From a virus: a stretch of DNA of 64,000 bases. This document shows, in pieces, positions 49,332-62,500 of the stretch. Under the pieces are notes generated by a model. The model did not search any database, had not been told where the DNA came from, and saw only the letters and a program-made list of their open reading frames with translations. Location of the stretch: positions 1 through 64,000 of IMG/VR virus record IMGVR_UViG_3300008267_009226. One strand, written 5' to 3'. Made by a program: the position numbers and the translations under genes. Numbering within the stretch: position 1 is the stretch's first letter; each line of letters opens with the position of its first letter.

Positions 49332-51335
49332 ATGATGTTTTTCGTAACAGGTGAAACCCAATTTGGGTTAGGTGGAGTTACTGACGCTTTAAAGTCAAAC
49401 TTGACGGGTATACAACTCATGGTTGAAAATATCGACGAGCAGTTTGGAAAAATGGCCAATACTATTGGGTTTGGTCGAGAACAGGCATTTCTTTTAAAAC
49501 AAACCCTTACAGAAGGTTTAACTGAAGTAACAAGATTAGGTGGTAATTTAGAAAAAATTGTTGCACAACAAACCGCATTATTTGAAACGTTTGGAACACA
49601 AATTATTCTCAACAAGAATGCAACAGATGAATTGTTTGCAACAACTCAAGCCACTGGTATTGAAACTAAAACACTATTCGAAGGTTATGTAAACTTGGGA
49701 AAATCAATATACTCCGCAAACGAAGAAATGGCAACTATAATGGAGAGTGCCGATTTGATAGGAGTAAACGCTCAAACTGTTACCAAACTTGTAGGTGCAA
49801 ATTTGAAAGAGTTATCAAGATTCAACTTTAAAGACGGAGTTATTGGGTTGGCCGATATGGCAGCAAAATCCTCAATGTTAAGAGGGGATATGACGGCAGC
49901 TCTTGAAACCGCTAAATCTTTGTATCAACCTGAACAGGCTCAAGAGTTTGTTAATAAGTTATCTAGATTAGGTATTGTACAGTCAGAATTGATGGATGTT
50001 GAACGAGTTAGATTTTTATCAAGAAATGACCCTGAAAAATTACAAGAAGAAATTGCTAAAATTGCTTCAACCTTTGTCGATGAAACAGGTAAAATGAGTG
50101 CGGTTGGAATGGATTTCATGGACGAACTTGCCAAAGGAACAAGCTTCAATGCTAACCAACTGTCAGAAATGGGGATTGCTTTCAAAGAAATGCAAGACAA
50201 ACAAAAAATTATTAATGAAACTGGATTGAAAGGTTTGATTCCTGACGAGAAGGAAATGCAAAAATTGGAAAACATTTTAATTAAAGGTAAAGATGGAAGA
50301 TTTGAAGTAACATATAAAGAAGATGGTCAACAAGTGACAAAGGCAATTCAAGATATGTCACAAACCGAACAACAAAAATTAGCCGATTTTTTAAAAACAC
50401 AAAATGACCAAATAGAAAAAACGTTTGAAGCAAAACCAGGAGAAGACAAAGACCTGAAAGGACTCATAGAACAACAAATGGGAATAAGTGAAAAAGTTGC
50501 CAATTCACTCGCAGCCCTATCAACTGTAATCCCAAGTCAAATAGCTGGTTCTGAAAGAGGTGAAAAAATAATAGAAACAATGGCTAATACCCAAGACAAA
50601 ATAGCAACAACAGCATTAGAATCTTTAGATAAATTGACAGACGATGCGGGAAAAATGATTGAATTAAAACTGAGTTATTTAGATAAAGTTGGAAAAAATA
50701 TTGAAGATAAAATGCCAACTATAATCTCTGGTGTTGAAGAATATGGAGATAAAATTATTACAGAAATGCAAAATTTAATAGATACTTTAGATACAAATTT
50801 AAATAGTTTAATTACAAAATTAGGAGATTTTACTGGTAGTATTAAAAAATTCTTTGGGGTTGCGGATGACTTTGTTAGTTTTCCTGGTGATAATAGAATG
50901 TTGTTAGGTGAAGAAGGGGCAATTAGAATTAATCCTAAAGATACTATAATTGGTTCTACAGAATTTCCACAAACAAAAGATGATTTTGATAAATTTATGG
51001 AAGGAATGAAATCACCTCAAAATCCTTATGTATCTGCACCAGTAGAAACAATAAGTCCGATAAATTTAGAAACTTTAAAATCGATGGGTTTAAAAAATGA
51101 GGAATTAACATCAATAATGATGCAGCCAAACCCAATAAACACAACCCCAAGTGAAATAAAAACCTCAACAGATATAAATCATAAATTAGATATAATGGTA
51201 GATTTGAAAAATGTACCAACAGGTACTGATAAAGAAATGTTAAAATCTACAATAGAATCAGTGGTGTTAAAAGACGAATTTGTCAACAACATAAAAACAG
51301 TTTTAAATAGAATTAAAGGATTCAATTATCAATAA
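49332..51335 (+). CDS. Tape measure protein
   Basis: The 667-residue protein is mostly helical and coiled-coil-like, with long amphipathic runs (VTDALKSNLTGIQLMVENID, TEGLTEVTRLGGNLEKIVAQ). A repeated hydrophobic core (about 130-300) resembles tape-measure scaffolding segments. The C-terminal 150 residues are shorter beta/helix structure ending TVLNRIKGFNYQ. It lies directly behind the chaperone pair, the invariant position of the tape measure gene, and sets tail length. TATTTATA at 49314-49321 precedes the ATG. Confidence 0.82.
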   Translation: MMFFVTGETQFGLGGVTDALKSNLTGIQLMVENIDEQFGKMANTIGFGREQAFLLKQTLTEGLTEVTRLGGNLEKIVAQQTALFETFGTQIILNKNATDELFATTQATGIETKTLFEGYVNLGKSIYSANEEMATIMESADLIGVNAQTVTKLVGANLKELSRFNFKDGVIGLADMAAKSSMLRGDMTAALETAKSLYQPEQAQEFVNKLSRLGIVQSELMDVERVRFLSRNDPEKLQEEIAKIASTFVDETGKMSAVGMDFMDELAKGTSFNANQLSEMGIAFKEMQDKQKIINETGLKGLIPDEKEMQKLENILIKGKDGRFEVTYKEDGQQVTKAIQDMSQTEQQKLADFLKTQNDQIEKTFEAKPGEDKDLKGLIEQQMGISEKVANSLAALSTVIPSQIAGSERGEKIIETMANTQDKIATTALESLDKLTDDAGKMIELKLSYLDKVGKNIEDKMPTIISGVEEYGDKIITEMQNLIDTLDTNLNSLITKLGDFTGSIKKFFGVADDFVSFPGDNRMLLGEEGAIRINPKDTIIGSTEFPQTKDDFDKFMEGMKSPQNPYVSAPVETISPINLETLKSMGLKNEELTSIMMQPNPINTTPSEIKTSTDINHKLDIMVDLKNVPTGTDKEMLKSTIESVVLKDEFVNNIKTVLNRIKGFNYQ

Positions 51336-51360
51336 TGAACATAAAAAAATCTTTTGAATC

Positions 51361-51368
51361 TATTTATA
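51361..51368 (+). promoter_or_regulatory. Late-promoter-like octamer TATTTATA
   Basis: A perfect octamer ends 14 bases before the giant baseplate gene at 51383 and would drive the whole baseplate operon to 62992. Confidence 0.6.
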
Positions 51369-51382
51369 AGTAAAATAAAATA

Positions 51383-54300
51383 ATGCCTGAGAGTTTTTTA
51401 AGTTTCCAAAATAGTTCTTCATTTAGGAACGACTTAATAGTTAGAAATCTAACACCATATAGTGTTCCAGGTTTTTATAGTTCACCACCAGGACCTACAA
51501 ATTATGAAAGTAATTTATCTGATTATTCAGTTTTAAATAGTCCCAACATCGGATCAACAAATGTTGCAAATAATTTTTACGTTTTAAATAAATTCGGTCC
51601 TAATGGAGGATTTCCAAACACTCCAGGAACACAACAAAATCCTATTATAAATGGAACAAATGAGGGTGAGTATGATTTTACAGATAGTGATTTAGATTCT
51701 ATAAGTTTTCCATCTAAAAATTTAGCTTACATTAAAAATAAGTACAGTCCAATAGGAGGTTATTTAGAACAATTTACAGTTGAAGAAATACAACTTATAA
51801 ACTCTATTCATCAACCGTATTATGATCCGATTATTTTTACTCCGTCAACGTATAATACATATACTATGTTTACGGTTCTTAATCCATCTGGAAGTAACGG
51901 ACCTTTATCAAACGATTCATTTTTAGCTAATTTGTCTGCGAGTAAGTTACGTGATAATTTAAACGCAACAATTGCCGCAGAACAACAAAGACAATTATTT
52001 AGAGAAACAAGTACAAATCTTACATCACCTTCGGCTTTAGCTGGAAGTGGTTTAGGGGGAAGTAAGGATTATAGAATTACACTACCCCCAAGTAATATTA
52101 CATTTTTAGATAGATTGAGAGGGGACTTTGACCCTAACTCACCATTGATTGGACCTTTATTTACTGATGAAGATAGTAATAGAAACCCAAGTACTGGCGA
52201 CCAAATAGCAAACGTTTTACAAAACACCGCAGCAGGGTCATTTAATCTTTTGGCTGATGGAGCAAGTAGATTTTTACAACCATCTAAATCTTTACTTACT
52301 CAAACAGGTGCAGGTCAAATATCAACACTATATTCTTTATTAGAAAAAAACATATATAGACCAAACTATCAGGTTGGTGGTATTGGAAACGCAGCGATAG
52401 CTGGTGTTAATACAATACTACGTTCAGTTGGGGCTACTGTAACAGGTGGGTATTATTTGGGTTCTGATGTAAACAATCCACTATTTATTACCTCACCTGT
52501 AAATGCTGTACCGATAAATTCACTTGGTAAGTTAACAAATGCTATTGTATTTGGACCAGATGAAATGGGTAACCAATATGAAGGGACAGGAATGGAACAA
52601 GCGTTCTTTGGTCTTAACGGTATAAGTACAGAAAATGGAGGTAAACCTGATGGTGGTTTTGTATGGACATCACCTAGATTTAAAGAAAACGCTGGATTCA
52701 AAGTAAAACAAGGGGGAGATGCGGTCTCAATAGATGAAGATTTTCCATCAATCGCAAATCCGTACTTGTTTAATGAATCAACTAACTTTGGATTAAAACA
52801 AGGTTCTATACTTGATAATACACAAAGATTAATTAATTCTGCAGATAATCTTTTTGGGAAAAGAAGATTAAAACACGCAGGAAACGCAATTAATCAAGTT
52901 AGTAAAGTTTTTCATGACGGTTATAGAGAAATAACTAAAGGTTCTAAAGTAATGTCCTATATTGATAATTCAACAGGAGAAGAAGCAGGAATTGAATATT
53001 GTAGAATTTTTACAAAAGATACACCGTATTATACGTTCAATGACTTACAAAAGACAGATGGTATGACTACAGAGAATAGGAGATTTACCTATTCAGTTTT
53101 AGATAAAACTTATAATTTAAATATTGCACCAACAAAAGGTTTAGGTTCTACAAATATAACAAGAGACGGTGTTAAAAAATATATGTTGTCCATTGAAAAC
53201 TTAGCTTGGAGAACTTCAGATAGACCAGGTTTTACGGTTGATGAGTTACCTTTATGTGAGAGAGGGCCGAATGGGGGAAGAATAATGTGGTTTCCACCAT
53301 ATGATTTAACATTCAGTGATACACCTTCAGTTAATTTTGATAGTATCCCAATTCTTGGTAGACCAGAAGAAATACATACGTATAAAAATTCTGGTCGATC
53401 AGGTAAACTTGGATTCAAGATTATTGTTGACCACCCATCTATAATGAATTTGTTGGTGAATAAACAATTGGAAAAATTAGGTACACAAAAATTTGATGAT
53501 TTGGTAAAGTCATTTATAGCTGGATGTACAAAATACGATTTATATGAGTTAGCGGCAAAATTTAATACTCTTCCGTTGAGAGAGTTAGAAATGTACCAAA
53601 ACTTGTTAAATGACCCAAGATTAACACCAGAAGAATTAGAACAAATACAAAAAGAAATACCCGCTGAAAACACATCAGCGGATAACGCGAACACCATAGG
53701 GAATACACCTGAAGACGAAAAAGAGTTTCAAACAAATTTTGAAGGATTGACATTCTATTTTCAACCAAATTCAACAGATACAAATTATTCGTCTCAAATT
53801 ACCGATTATTTATCCAAAGCGGTAGAATATTCTGAATTAGCTCCTGTTTCATATGTTGTTGTATCAACAGGAGAACCATTTACCAATACTGATACACAAG
53901 CATTTATTGAAGATGTGGTTCAATCAAATAATAATAAAATAAATTCTGAATTTGTTGATGGTATAAAAAGTATTGTGTCGAATAAAAACATTGTTGACAT
54001 TACAATTGATGGGAAAACAACTGTTTTTGCGGATTCGGCAAAAACATTTTTAACAGAAAAATTACAAACCGAGATTGACAATAAAAAAGTCACTATACAA
54101 ACAAGTGGTAGTTTATCTAAGGTTACAGTAAAAAGATATACAACAGATGTTGGGGAAAATGGTGCGTCATTTGACACATCTCTTACAATAGATGCTATCC
54201 CACCAACAGTACTTAGCCCTACAGAAGTACCTTATGCGTATCCAAATTTGGCAATAAATTGTGCTGTTATTAGTAAAATAACAATTTCAGATGATATATC

Positions 54301-56224
54301 GTCAACAGATCCAACACAAGAAAATAATCTAAATCAAAGTACTCCTGACCAAACAAATCCACAAGGGGTAAAACCTCAACCAAATACTGATGTACAAGAT
54401 AGATTAAAACAAGCAATAGGGAAAAAAATTATAAGAAGATTACTTACCGAATGCGATTATTTTGAAATGTTAAAAGACAGTGACCCAATGGCGTTTCAAA
54501 CACTTAAAGATAAACTAAAGTATTTTAACCCTGCATTTCATTCAATTACACCTGAAGGGTTAAATGCAAGACTTACATTTTTGAATCAATGTACAAGACC
54601 AGGTCAAACTATTCCTGTAATAGGTAGTGATGGTAAACCTAAATATGATGATGCACTAAATACAAGTTTTGGTGCTCCACCTGTTTTAGTTATTAGAATG
54701 GGGGATTTTTACCATACAAAGGCTATACCAACAACTATATCATTTAGTTATGAGAGTTCATTACTTGATTTAAACCCAGAAGGTATTGGTGTACAACCTA
54801 TGGTTGTTGGTGTTACTGTGGATTTAAAATTTATTGGAGGTCATGGTCTTGCAAAACCAATAGAAACTTTACAAAATGCTCTTTCATTTAATTATTACGC
54901 AAATACGGAAATGTATGATGAAAGAGCAGAAGAAACAGAATTGAACTATGCTCTTGTAGAATTGGTTGATAAGGCAATTGCCAATGCAACAACTAATAAT
55001 GAACAAGCCACAGATGGTGGTGAAACAATTGGAACTGTTTTAACAACAGTTAAAAGTGGTGATACTGAAACTGGCGATATAGACTATACAAATGTCTTTA
55101 AAGAATTATCCACACAATATAAAGAATATTTGGAAATAAGCACGAATCAATATGGGACAATTGTAGACCAATACAATTATAGTATGTTACAACTTGTTAA
55201 TTCAAATAGAAATTACACATCAGGTAATACTTTAATTTATACCGAAACAAAATTGGATACAAAAATTTACGGTAAACCAGATGAGTTTGAAAGAAAGGTA
55301 AACAAATTGGCACAAAAAATAAAAGAAGATATTGATGATGATGAAAATCCAGTAATTAAGGCGTTTTTGAATTCACCATCTTTAGCAGAAAGAGAAGATA
55401 TTATTAGAGACGCAAAAAGTAAGTTAAAAAAATATGTCGAAAGTTTAGATAAAGAGGCGGTTGAAAATTTAACACAACCAGTAACAACAATAGTCGATGT
55501 AGAACAACTACTTTTGAAAACCTTAAATAAAATGAATGTTATTACAACAAAAGAACTTCCTAACAATCCACCGTTTTATCCACCATTAAGGGGTTATGAT
55601 GGAAAAATTTTAACTGATGGGGATGTTAAATTATATTTATTGGTTGAAGAAGAAGAAGTATTTGAACAAATGATAGTTGATGTTGGGGAGGTAACAAAAA
55701 AACTTAATGAATATGCTGACCAAAAAAATAACTCAAAAATTGTTCCTTTACCAACGGAAACATTTTACGATACTGAAAACTGTTTTCAGACCTCTAAAGA
55801 TTATATGAATGATTTGACAGATGCTGAAAAAAGATTTTACACCTTAGCATCACAAACATTTACAAATGAGGATAAATATCAAATATTATTTGTTGAATTT
55901 GTATCAACACCACAAATTGAACAAATTGGTGGGGCAAAACAAGAGTTGACTGAAAATCTAAATGATATTAGAGATAAGTATGTTGAGATTTATGATTTAG
56001 ATAAAAAAACTATAGAAGAGGATAAAACAAGTCCCGCTTATACTGATTTAAAAAATTTCACATTAGATGAAAATGCAAACAGAAGAAGACTTTATCAAAC
56101 AATTAAAAACCCAACATCACAAGATATTGACTCAAGAAGAAAATCAATTCTAAAACAAATATATGGTACAACGAATTGGATTTTGGATAAAAAGACCTTT
56201 GATGGTAAAGTTAAATTAAGTTAA
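51383..56224 (+). CDS. Giant baseplate protein (1613 residues)
   Basis: This very large protein is not assigned to one known family. Features include an N-terminal Asn/Ser/Pro-rich region, a conserved-looking block, GPNGGRIMWFPPYDLTFSDT, and HTYKNSGRSGKLGFKIIVDH. A second block near residue 1100, PVLVIRMGDFYHTKAIPTTI and MVVGVTVDLKFIGGHGL, resembles gp48/gp54-type tube-initiator barrels. A helical C-terminal region lies at about 1240-1600. Its position after the tape measure and before gp53 fits a baseplate hub or tube-cap protein. A TATTTATA motif at 51361-51368 precedes the ATG. Confidence 0.6.
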   Translation: MPESFLSFQNSSSFRNDLIVRNLTPYSVPGFYSSPPGPTNYESNLSDYSVLNSPNIGSTNVANNFYVLNKFGPNGGFPNTPGTQQNPIINGTNEGEYDFTDSDLDSISFPSKNLAYIKNKYSPIGGYLEQFTVEEIQLINSIHQPYYDPIIFTPSTYNTYTMFTVLNPSGSNGPLSNDSFLANLSASKLRDNLNATIAAEQQRQLFRETSTNLTSPSALAGSGLGGSKDYRITLPPSNITFLDRLRGDFDPNSPLIGPLFTDEDSNRNPSTGDQIANVLQNTAAGSFNLLADGASRFLQPSKSLLTQTGAGQISTLYSLLEKNIYRPNYQVGGIGNAAIAGVNTILRSVGATVTGGYYLGSDVNNPLFITSPVNAVPINSLGKLTNAIVFGPDEMGNQYEGTGMEQAFFGLNGISTENGGKPDGGFVWTSPRFKENAGFKVKQGGDAVSIDEDFPSIANPYLFNESTNFGLKQGSILDNTQRLINSADNLFGKRRLKHAGNAINQVSKVFHDGYREITKGSKVMSYIDNSTGEEAGIEYCRIFTKDTPYYTFNDLQKTDGMTTENRRFTYSVLDKTYNLNIAPTKGLGSTNITRDGVKKYMLSIENLAWRTSDRPGFTVDELPLCERGPNGGRIMWFPPYDLTFSDTPSVNFDSIPILGRPEEIHTYKNSGRSGKLGFKIIVDHPSIMNLLVNKQLEKLGTQKFDDLVKSFIAGCTKYDLYELAAKFNTLPLRELEMYQNLLNDPRLTPEELEQIQKEIPAENTSADNANTIGNTPEDEKEFQTNFEGLTFYFQPNSTDTNYSSQITDYLSKAVEYSELAPVSYVVVSTGEPFTNTDTQAFIEDVVQSNNNKINSEFVDGIKSIVSNKNIVDITIDGKTTVFADSAKTFLTEKLQTEIDNKKVTIQTSGSLSKVTVKRYTTDVGENGASFDTSLTIDAIPPTVLSPTEVPYAYPNLAINCAVISKITISDDISSTDPTQENNLNQSTPDQTNPQGVKPQPNTDVQDRLKQAIGKKIIRRLLTECDYFEMLKDSDPMAFQTLKDKLKYFNPAFHSITPEGLNARLTFLNQCTRPGQTIPVIGSDGKPKYDDALNTSFGAPPVLVIRMGDFYHTKAIPTTISFSYESSLLDLNPEGIGVQPMVVGVTVDLKFIGGHGLAKPIETLQNALSFNYYANTEMYDERAEETELNYALVELVDKAIANATTNNEQATDGGETIGTVLTTVKSGDTETGDIDYTNVFKELSTQYKEYLEISTNQYGTIVDQYNYSMLQLVNSNRNYTSGNTLIYTETKLDTKIYGKPDEFERKVNKLAQKIKEDIDDDENPVIKAFLNSPSLAEREDIIRDAKSKLKKYVESLDKEAVENLTQPVTTIVDVEQLLLKTLNKMNVITTKELPNNPPFYPPLRGYDGKILTDGDVKLYLLVEEEEVFEQMIVDVGEVTKKLNEYADQKNNSKIVPLPTETFYDTENCFQTSKDYMNDLTDAEKRFYTLASQTFTNEDKYQILFVEFVSTPQIEQIGGAKQELTENLNDIRDKYVEIYDLDKKTIEEDKTSPAYTDLKNFTLDENANRRRLYQTIKNPTSQDIDSRRKSILKQIYGTTNWILDKKTFDGKVKLS

Positions 56225-56226
56225 AG

Positions 56227-56550
56227 ATGTCATCCCAATATTATAATAGATACAATCAATTCCTTATTGATGGGGAACAAAAAACAGTTCCTTTTGTAAA
56301 ATTAGATACAAAACCATCTGATAAGACTTATATTTATAAAGTCGGTCAATCTAGAATGGATAAAATATCACAACAATTTTATGGTACTCCATTTTTTGGT
56401 TGGTTAATAATGGCGAACAATCCACAATTCGGAGGAGAAGAATGGAATATACCAGACGGTTCTATTTTAAGAGTTCCTTTTCCATTGATTGCGTCATTAC
56501 AAGAATATAAAAATTCAATAGATAATTATTATTTTTATTATGGCGATTAA
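56227..56550 (+). CDS. gp53: Baseplate wedge protein gp53-like (LysM-type)
   Basis: The 107-residue protein has YNRYNQFLIDGEQKTVPFVK, a LysM-like core (IYKVGQSRMDKISQQFYGTP, then FFGWLIMANNPQFGGEEWNI) and the typical ending DGSILRVPFPLIASLQEYK. T4 gp53 contains a comparable LysM-like fold and ends the wedge. The gene starts two bases after the giant protein and overlaps the next one by 11 bases, so the three form one baseplate operon. There is no own promoter motif. Confidence 0.82.
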   Translation: MSSQYYNRYNQFLIDGEQKTVPFVKLDTKPSDKTYIYKVGQSRMDKISQQFYGTPFFGWLIMANNPQFGGEEWNIPDGSILRVPFPLIASLQEYKNSIDNYYFYYGD

Positions 56551-59500
56551 TGACGAAAATATTTTAGTTGACTTTGATTACCAAAATATTATAATAATAG
56601 ACCCTAACAGAATTGTAGATAACGAAGGTAATGTAAAAGAAAGATTAGTCAAACATGAAAACATGGTCATGTATGCTAATTTGGAATGTAAAGTTTTACC
56701 TAGAACAAAACTTCTTCTTGGTGCTGTTCCACACAACAACGATTTACAAACAGTGTCTGTTGCAAAAATTAATTTTTTAAATCCTGGTGATAAAAAGTTT
56801 TATGATAATTCATATTTAGACGAGTTTACAGGAAAAGGAACTCTCAAAGGTCAAGGTGTTAATCAAGCAAATCAATATGCAGTTAAAGACCCAAAAAATT
56901 CTGACCAATTTTATTTGAATCAAACTTTTACGAGTAACGGTCAAAATCAGGTCGTTGACTCTGGTTTATTAGGAATTAAGTCAATAAACGTGAGTACTGA
57001 GTTATCGTTAAAAACTCAAGTAACAATTTCTTTAATTGATGTTAGAGGTAGAGCTTTATTTGAGTTGGCAGACAATTCACCATACGGAGTATTTTTCCAA
57101 TACCCATATCCACCTTTTACATTAACGATTAAAGGATACTATGGTAAAGCAGTTCAATATAAATTACAGTTAACAGATTTCAAGAGTTCTTTTGATGCAG
57201 ATTCGGGAAATTTTGAAATTGAATTAAAATTTGATCCTTATATTTTTTCAGTTTTGAATGAAATTAAACTTTCAGATTGTTTAGCGTTACCTCATATGTA
57301 TGAGGCTAATACTGTTGTAACCTCAACACCAGGACAAGTAACAGATGTAAACGAAGGACAAACCGCAAAATTAACAAAGGGATATCAAAAAATTAGAGAA
57401 GTTTTCAAAGAATATAAGAACAAAAAACTTGTAGATGAAAATTTACCTGAATATACCGTTTATCAATTTAAAGAAAAGTTGAAAACATTTATAACGGATA
57501 TTTTGAATAGTTATCAAAATCAAGAATCTCTTAGTGCTTTAACTAACTGTGAAGTTTTTTTAAATGACATTACATCTTACAAAGATAAGATTTATCGAAA
57601 TGACGATTCATGGTTAAAAACAAACTTATATGAGCCAAACTCTCTATTTCTCAGTTCTTACACTTCAGATAATAGTATTAAATATATAAAAAATATACCT
57701 TTTAAAAAAGAGATACAAACTGATATCAAGAAAAGAGAAACCGCGATTAATAATCTTAAAGGTATTATTGATGAGTATAATAAAAAATTAGGTAATAACC
57801 CAACATTTGGAGCGTCAGGTTCGAGTAAAAGTTATACAATAGCAAACGTTAAGACAGATTCTGTAATACCTGTAGATATAAAATTCGAAGATTTTTATTT
57901 TGATAAAATTGATAGTAAGTTGGTTGCTGCTGACCCAATAGATTATCAAAAATCGTATCAATTGAGATATAATGCAACCCCTTCAGGGGATACAGACCCT
58001 ATCTTAGTAGAATTCAAAAATAATGTAAAAACAACTGAATTACCAACAAACGATTATTTTATATTTGAAGGTATTAGTCAAGGTAATAAATCATTTTTAG
58101 AAAAGATAAGTGATTTAGAAACAGCACTTAAAACAAAAAAAACAGAAATTGAAAGTGCGCTTACTGAATCATTAAAGGAAACCTTAGAATTAAATTTAGG
58201 ATTTAAACCTACTATAAATAATATGGTTGGTATAATATTGGCAAATGCTGAAGCTTTTCTGAGACTTATGGATGATGTACATAAAAGTGCGTGGAACAAA
58301 AGAGATGACCCAACAAGAAGAAGAGTGATATTGGAAAGTGTGTCAAATAGTGCATCTGTTGATAGACCTAAAATATCAAGGGCAACTTCTCCTGTTTATC
58401 CATGGCCTCAATTTATTGTTGAGGATACATCAAACCCTACTAAAACAAGTTATCAGGTAAAATATCCAGGCGATTACCCAACAGAAACAGGTTCTAATGA
58501 TTATACAATTTGGCCGGAAGTTGAGTTTGTGGAAGAATATTTGAATGGGTTTATATTAAGAAATACGCCAGCAAATTTTGTTATAACTCAAAATCAAACA
58601 CAAAATTTACCATTCACGTCTCTAAATACGGTAGAATATCCACTTACTTATACGATATACTCAAGCTTAGAAGATGTTAAATTTATATATGAAATATACG
58701 AAAGAGTTATTACTTACGCATTTTATTCTAAATTAAACAGATTTGGAAGTAGGGATAACAGTGTATACAAAGTGTTAATTGATATGGAAGCACAAAATAT
58801 CAAAAATGCACTCAAAACAGATAATCCATTTTTAATACAGATACTTAAAAATTACAATTTTAACGCTAAAAATTTTGAATTAATTTTAAGACACATATCT
58901 AATGATGGTGCTGGTGAAAGTTGGCAAAACTTTAGTAGAGGTATATACAATACACCATATTTACAAAGTGTGACTGAAACTCCGTATTATATTTCTTCAT
59001 TTGATCCTATAAAACAAGATTTAATTGGAACAAGTGAAAATGTAATAAATTTTTTAGAGTCAACAAAGAATAATGGTTTTGACCAAACAGACATTTATCC
59101 ATATGTGAATGAAGATTGGGTTAATGAAAGTTTAGCAGATTCCGCAACAATAAGTGGAGATACTAATTTAGCTTTCAATACAACAAAAACCATTTTTTAT
59201 AACACCAAAATTGTACAAACCGCAAATTTTACAGATGCGAGTGATTCTTTTTTTGTAAGACCTTTTACATATTTTTATCAAACAAACGTAAATGACCCAT
59301 CAATTGAGATAACAAATAAGGAAACTCTAAAAGCTTACTATGAGGATAAATCAAAAAACTTTGATAAACAACATATAACAGAAGGTAATATCAATTATAT
59401 AGAATATGACAATCAATTGATTGGAGAACAAACAACATCCATGTTAAATACTCCATATTTTGTTAATTCAATAATAAAAGGGGTACAAAATTTTAGAGAA

Positions 59501-62500
59501 TTCAATCAGTACCCATTTAGAGAAGCAGCTTACCTTTTCTTAAACTCTTTACCATTAACAACTTTAAGAGAAAAATATAAAACGTATAGTAATACTGTAA
59601 GTACTGATTTAGATTATATGTTTGCAACATTTAAAAAATTTGGTTCAGTACATAAACTACCATATGCTTGGGTTCTCAAATACGGTTCAATTTGGAATAG
59701 ATATAAAAGTTGGGTAGAGACAGGATTTGATTACATGACGATTCCTTGGGATAATTTTAATTACGCTGAAAATTACGACCCAATCACACAAGATATCTCA
59801 AAAGTATATACGTTAAGTGGTTTTACAAATATAACAACAGACCCTGTTGATATTTCATTACAAAGAGATATCGTTTCTGGGTTTCTTACAGGTACACAAA
59901 TGAATTTGGGGTTTTATCCTAAACTTGTTGATGACTTTAATTTGTTCTTTAACGGACTGACAATTTTTGATACATATACGGATAGTGAAATTCAAGAACA
60001 AATTGATAATGGAAAACTATATATTAATCTTTCAGAAAGTTCACTTTTGAATTATGATTTTGGTTTTGACCCATCCGACCAAAACAGAGCTATGAATATT
60101 TCTACACTATCAACTTTAGTAAAAGATGATAAAAGTGAAGATTATTTTATAACACCGTCTTTTGGTAGTAGTTTTAATCAAACAAAATATGAGTGTTTTA
60201 AAGGTCCTGATGGACAACAAAAATTAAAAACTGAAGTAAAAGATAACCCTGCGGTATTCAATGGTTCGGTAAGAGCTTTTTGGTCACTCCCAAATTATGG
60301 ATATTTTGATAACAATAGATTGGCAATTAATTCACCAAATGAGTACTTGAAAACAGTTTTAAAAACATCAAAAAATCAAGAAAATTTCTCAATAAACGGG
60401 GATACAAATGGTAACGTAAATTTTGGGCCTTTTGTCCTATCGACAAGAGATATATATACGAGTATTGAAGAAGTGTTTTCTGTGTTTGAAAGACAAGTAT
60501 TAGATTTATTTGAGGAACACTTCTTAAACTTCTCAAAATCTAAATATGACTATACAAATATTTTAAAAACACCTGAAACAAATCCAGCGTCTGAAGACGA
60601 TATTCTAATTAAATACAGAAATTTCCAATTGTTAGCAACTGAATTGTTCAGAATACCTGGTGAAGATTTTATTAACGAAAGTGTTAGTGATGAAGCGTTA
60701 TCGAAAATTAAATTAACCCAATTAGATAATGTTTATAGTTTATTAAACAAGTTTATGAATTATGATATAATGTTTAATAATGGAAATCCGTCTTTTTATA
60801 ATAAAAAGACATTTTACAGTCTTTCATCATCCCCTTTGGTTGATAAATTAAATCCTGTATCCTATAACTTAAGTACCCCATACGCATTACCATATTTGGG
60901 TGGTACAACAACTTTAGCACAATCACAAAATTTTTATTCAGACGAGTGGAGGGCTTTGGAAACATATGTTGGTTATTCGTCAATACCAAATTTAGTTTAT
61001 ACTGATAATGGTTCTTTCATAACTGATTTTTTTATTGATTTGGATATTGCTTTTACTGTGGACAATATTAAAGACTTTGCCCCATTAGTTAAAATTTATG
61101 CTACTCAAAAACTTGAAGACAACACATTAGACGAATTTAAATTTAGACAAATTCTCACAAACATAATAGAAACTAACAACCTATTCAAAGATGACATTAT
61201 TAATACTTTGATGGAAGAAGTCCTTAAAAATTTACCAAATACTGTCATCACACCACAACCAAAAAAGGCAAATTATACAGGGGATATTGGTAGAATTGAA
61301 ATTTGGGAAAAATTAAAGGCAATGAATGATAAATGGATATCAGGTAATGATTATAAAGAATTTACATTATTTGAAGATTTTCTTTTCTTAGATAGAGCAT
61401 CAAGAAATATAAGTAGTGAAGTTTATTGTGATGTCATCTTATGGAAAGATAAATTAGAAAATTCCGTACTTAACACTCCAGATAGACAACTTGGTTTGAT
61501 ATTAAGAGAGTTAATTCAAAGTAGTGGGTTTAATATTGAAGAACACGCAGGATATGTCAATTATTATGACGTTAATGATGTTACAGTTAGACCTAACCCA
61601 TCAAATCAAGGTTCAACATCGGTAGCGAATGATTTATTTGGAACTTTTTTAAATGTGGATTATAGAAAGTCAAAAACAAAAATGGTGTGTACTTTCGCAA
61701 ACGAAGCAAGTAAAAATTTGGATATCCCAAATAGTGATTTTAGAAATGACGTTTTCCAATTGAACAGACAATCTGAAAATCCTTTAGTTGAAGACCAAAG
61801 TAAAAAACAAGATTGGGGTAAATCTAATAAATTAGTTGCTTTTAATTTGGATATAGGTAGACAAAATCAAGGAATTTTTACTTCCTTTTCTGTTAATATG
61901 AATTCAGGTCAAAAAACTGCAGAAGAAATAAGATTAGCAAACTATACTGCAAATCAAGGTGGAGGTATTAATGCAACACCTCAAAGTCAATCAATGTACA
62001 ACTTTTACAAATACAGAGTTTACACTTGTGATGTAACAATGATAGGTAATGCATTGATGCAACCAAAAATGTATTTCAATTTAAGAAATGTACCATTGTT
62101 TTCAGGTCCTTATCAAATAACAAAGGTTTCTCATAGAATTAACGCTGGTACATTCTCTACTAGCTTTTCAGGAACAAGACAACCTGTATATGAAATATCA
62201 ACACAAGATTCTTATTTACAAACAATTTATAAGAATTTTGTAACACCATTATTAACCAAAGCAAAAACAGAAACGGAAGCTAATATATCAACTAATATTA
62301 TTGGAGAACAATCAACAAAAATGAATGAAGTAAACGGACCGAATACGCCTGGACCGGATTCTTGTTCCCAAGATTTAGCATCACCATTCCGAGCACTATC
62401 ATATAGTGCATCAACAGCGACATCTGGATTAAGTGATACCCAAATTGCCACTGATATCAAAACAACTGTTAATTTGTTACCAACATCATCAACACTTACT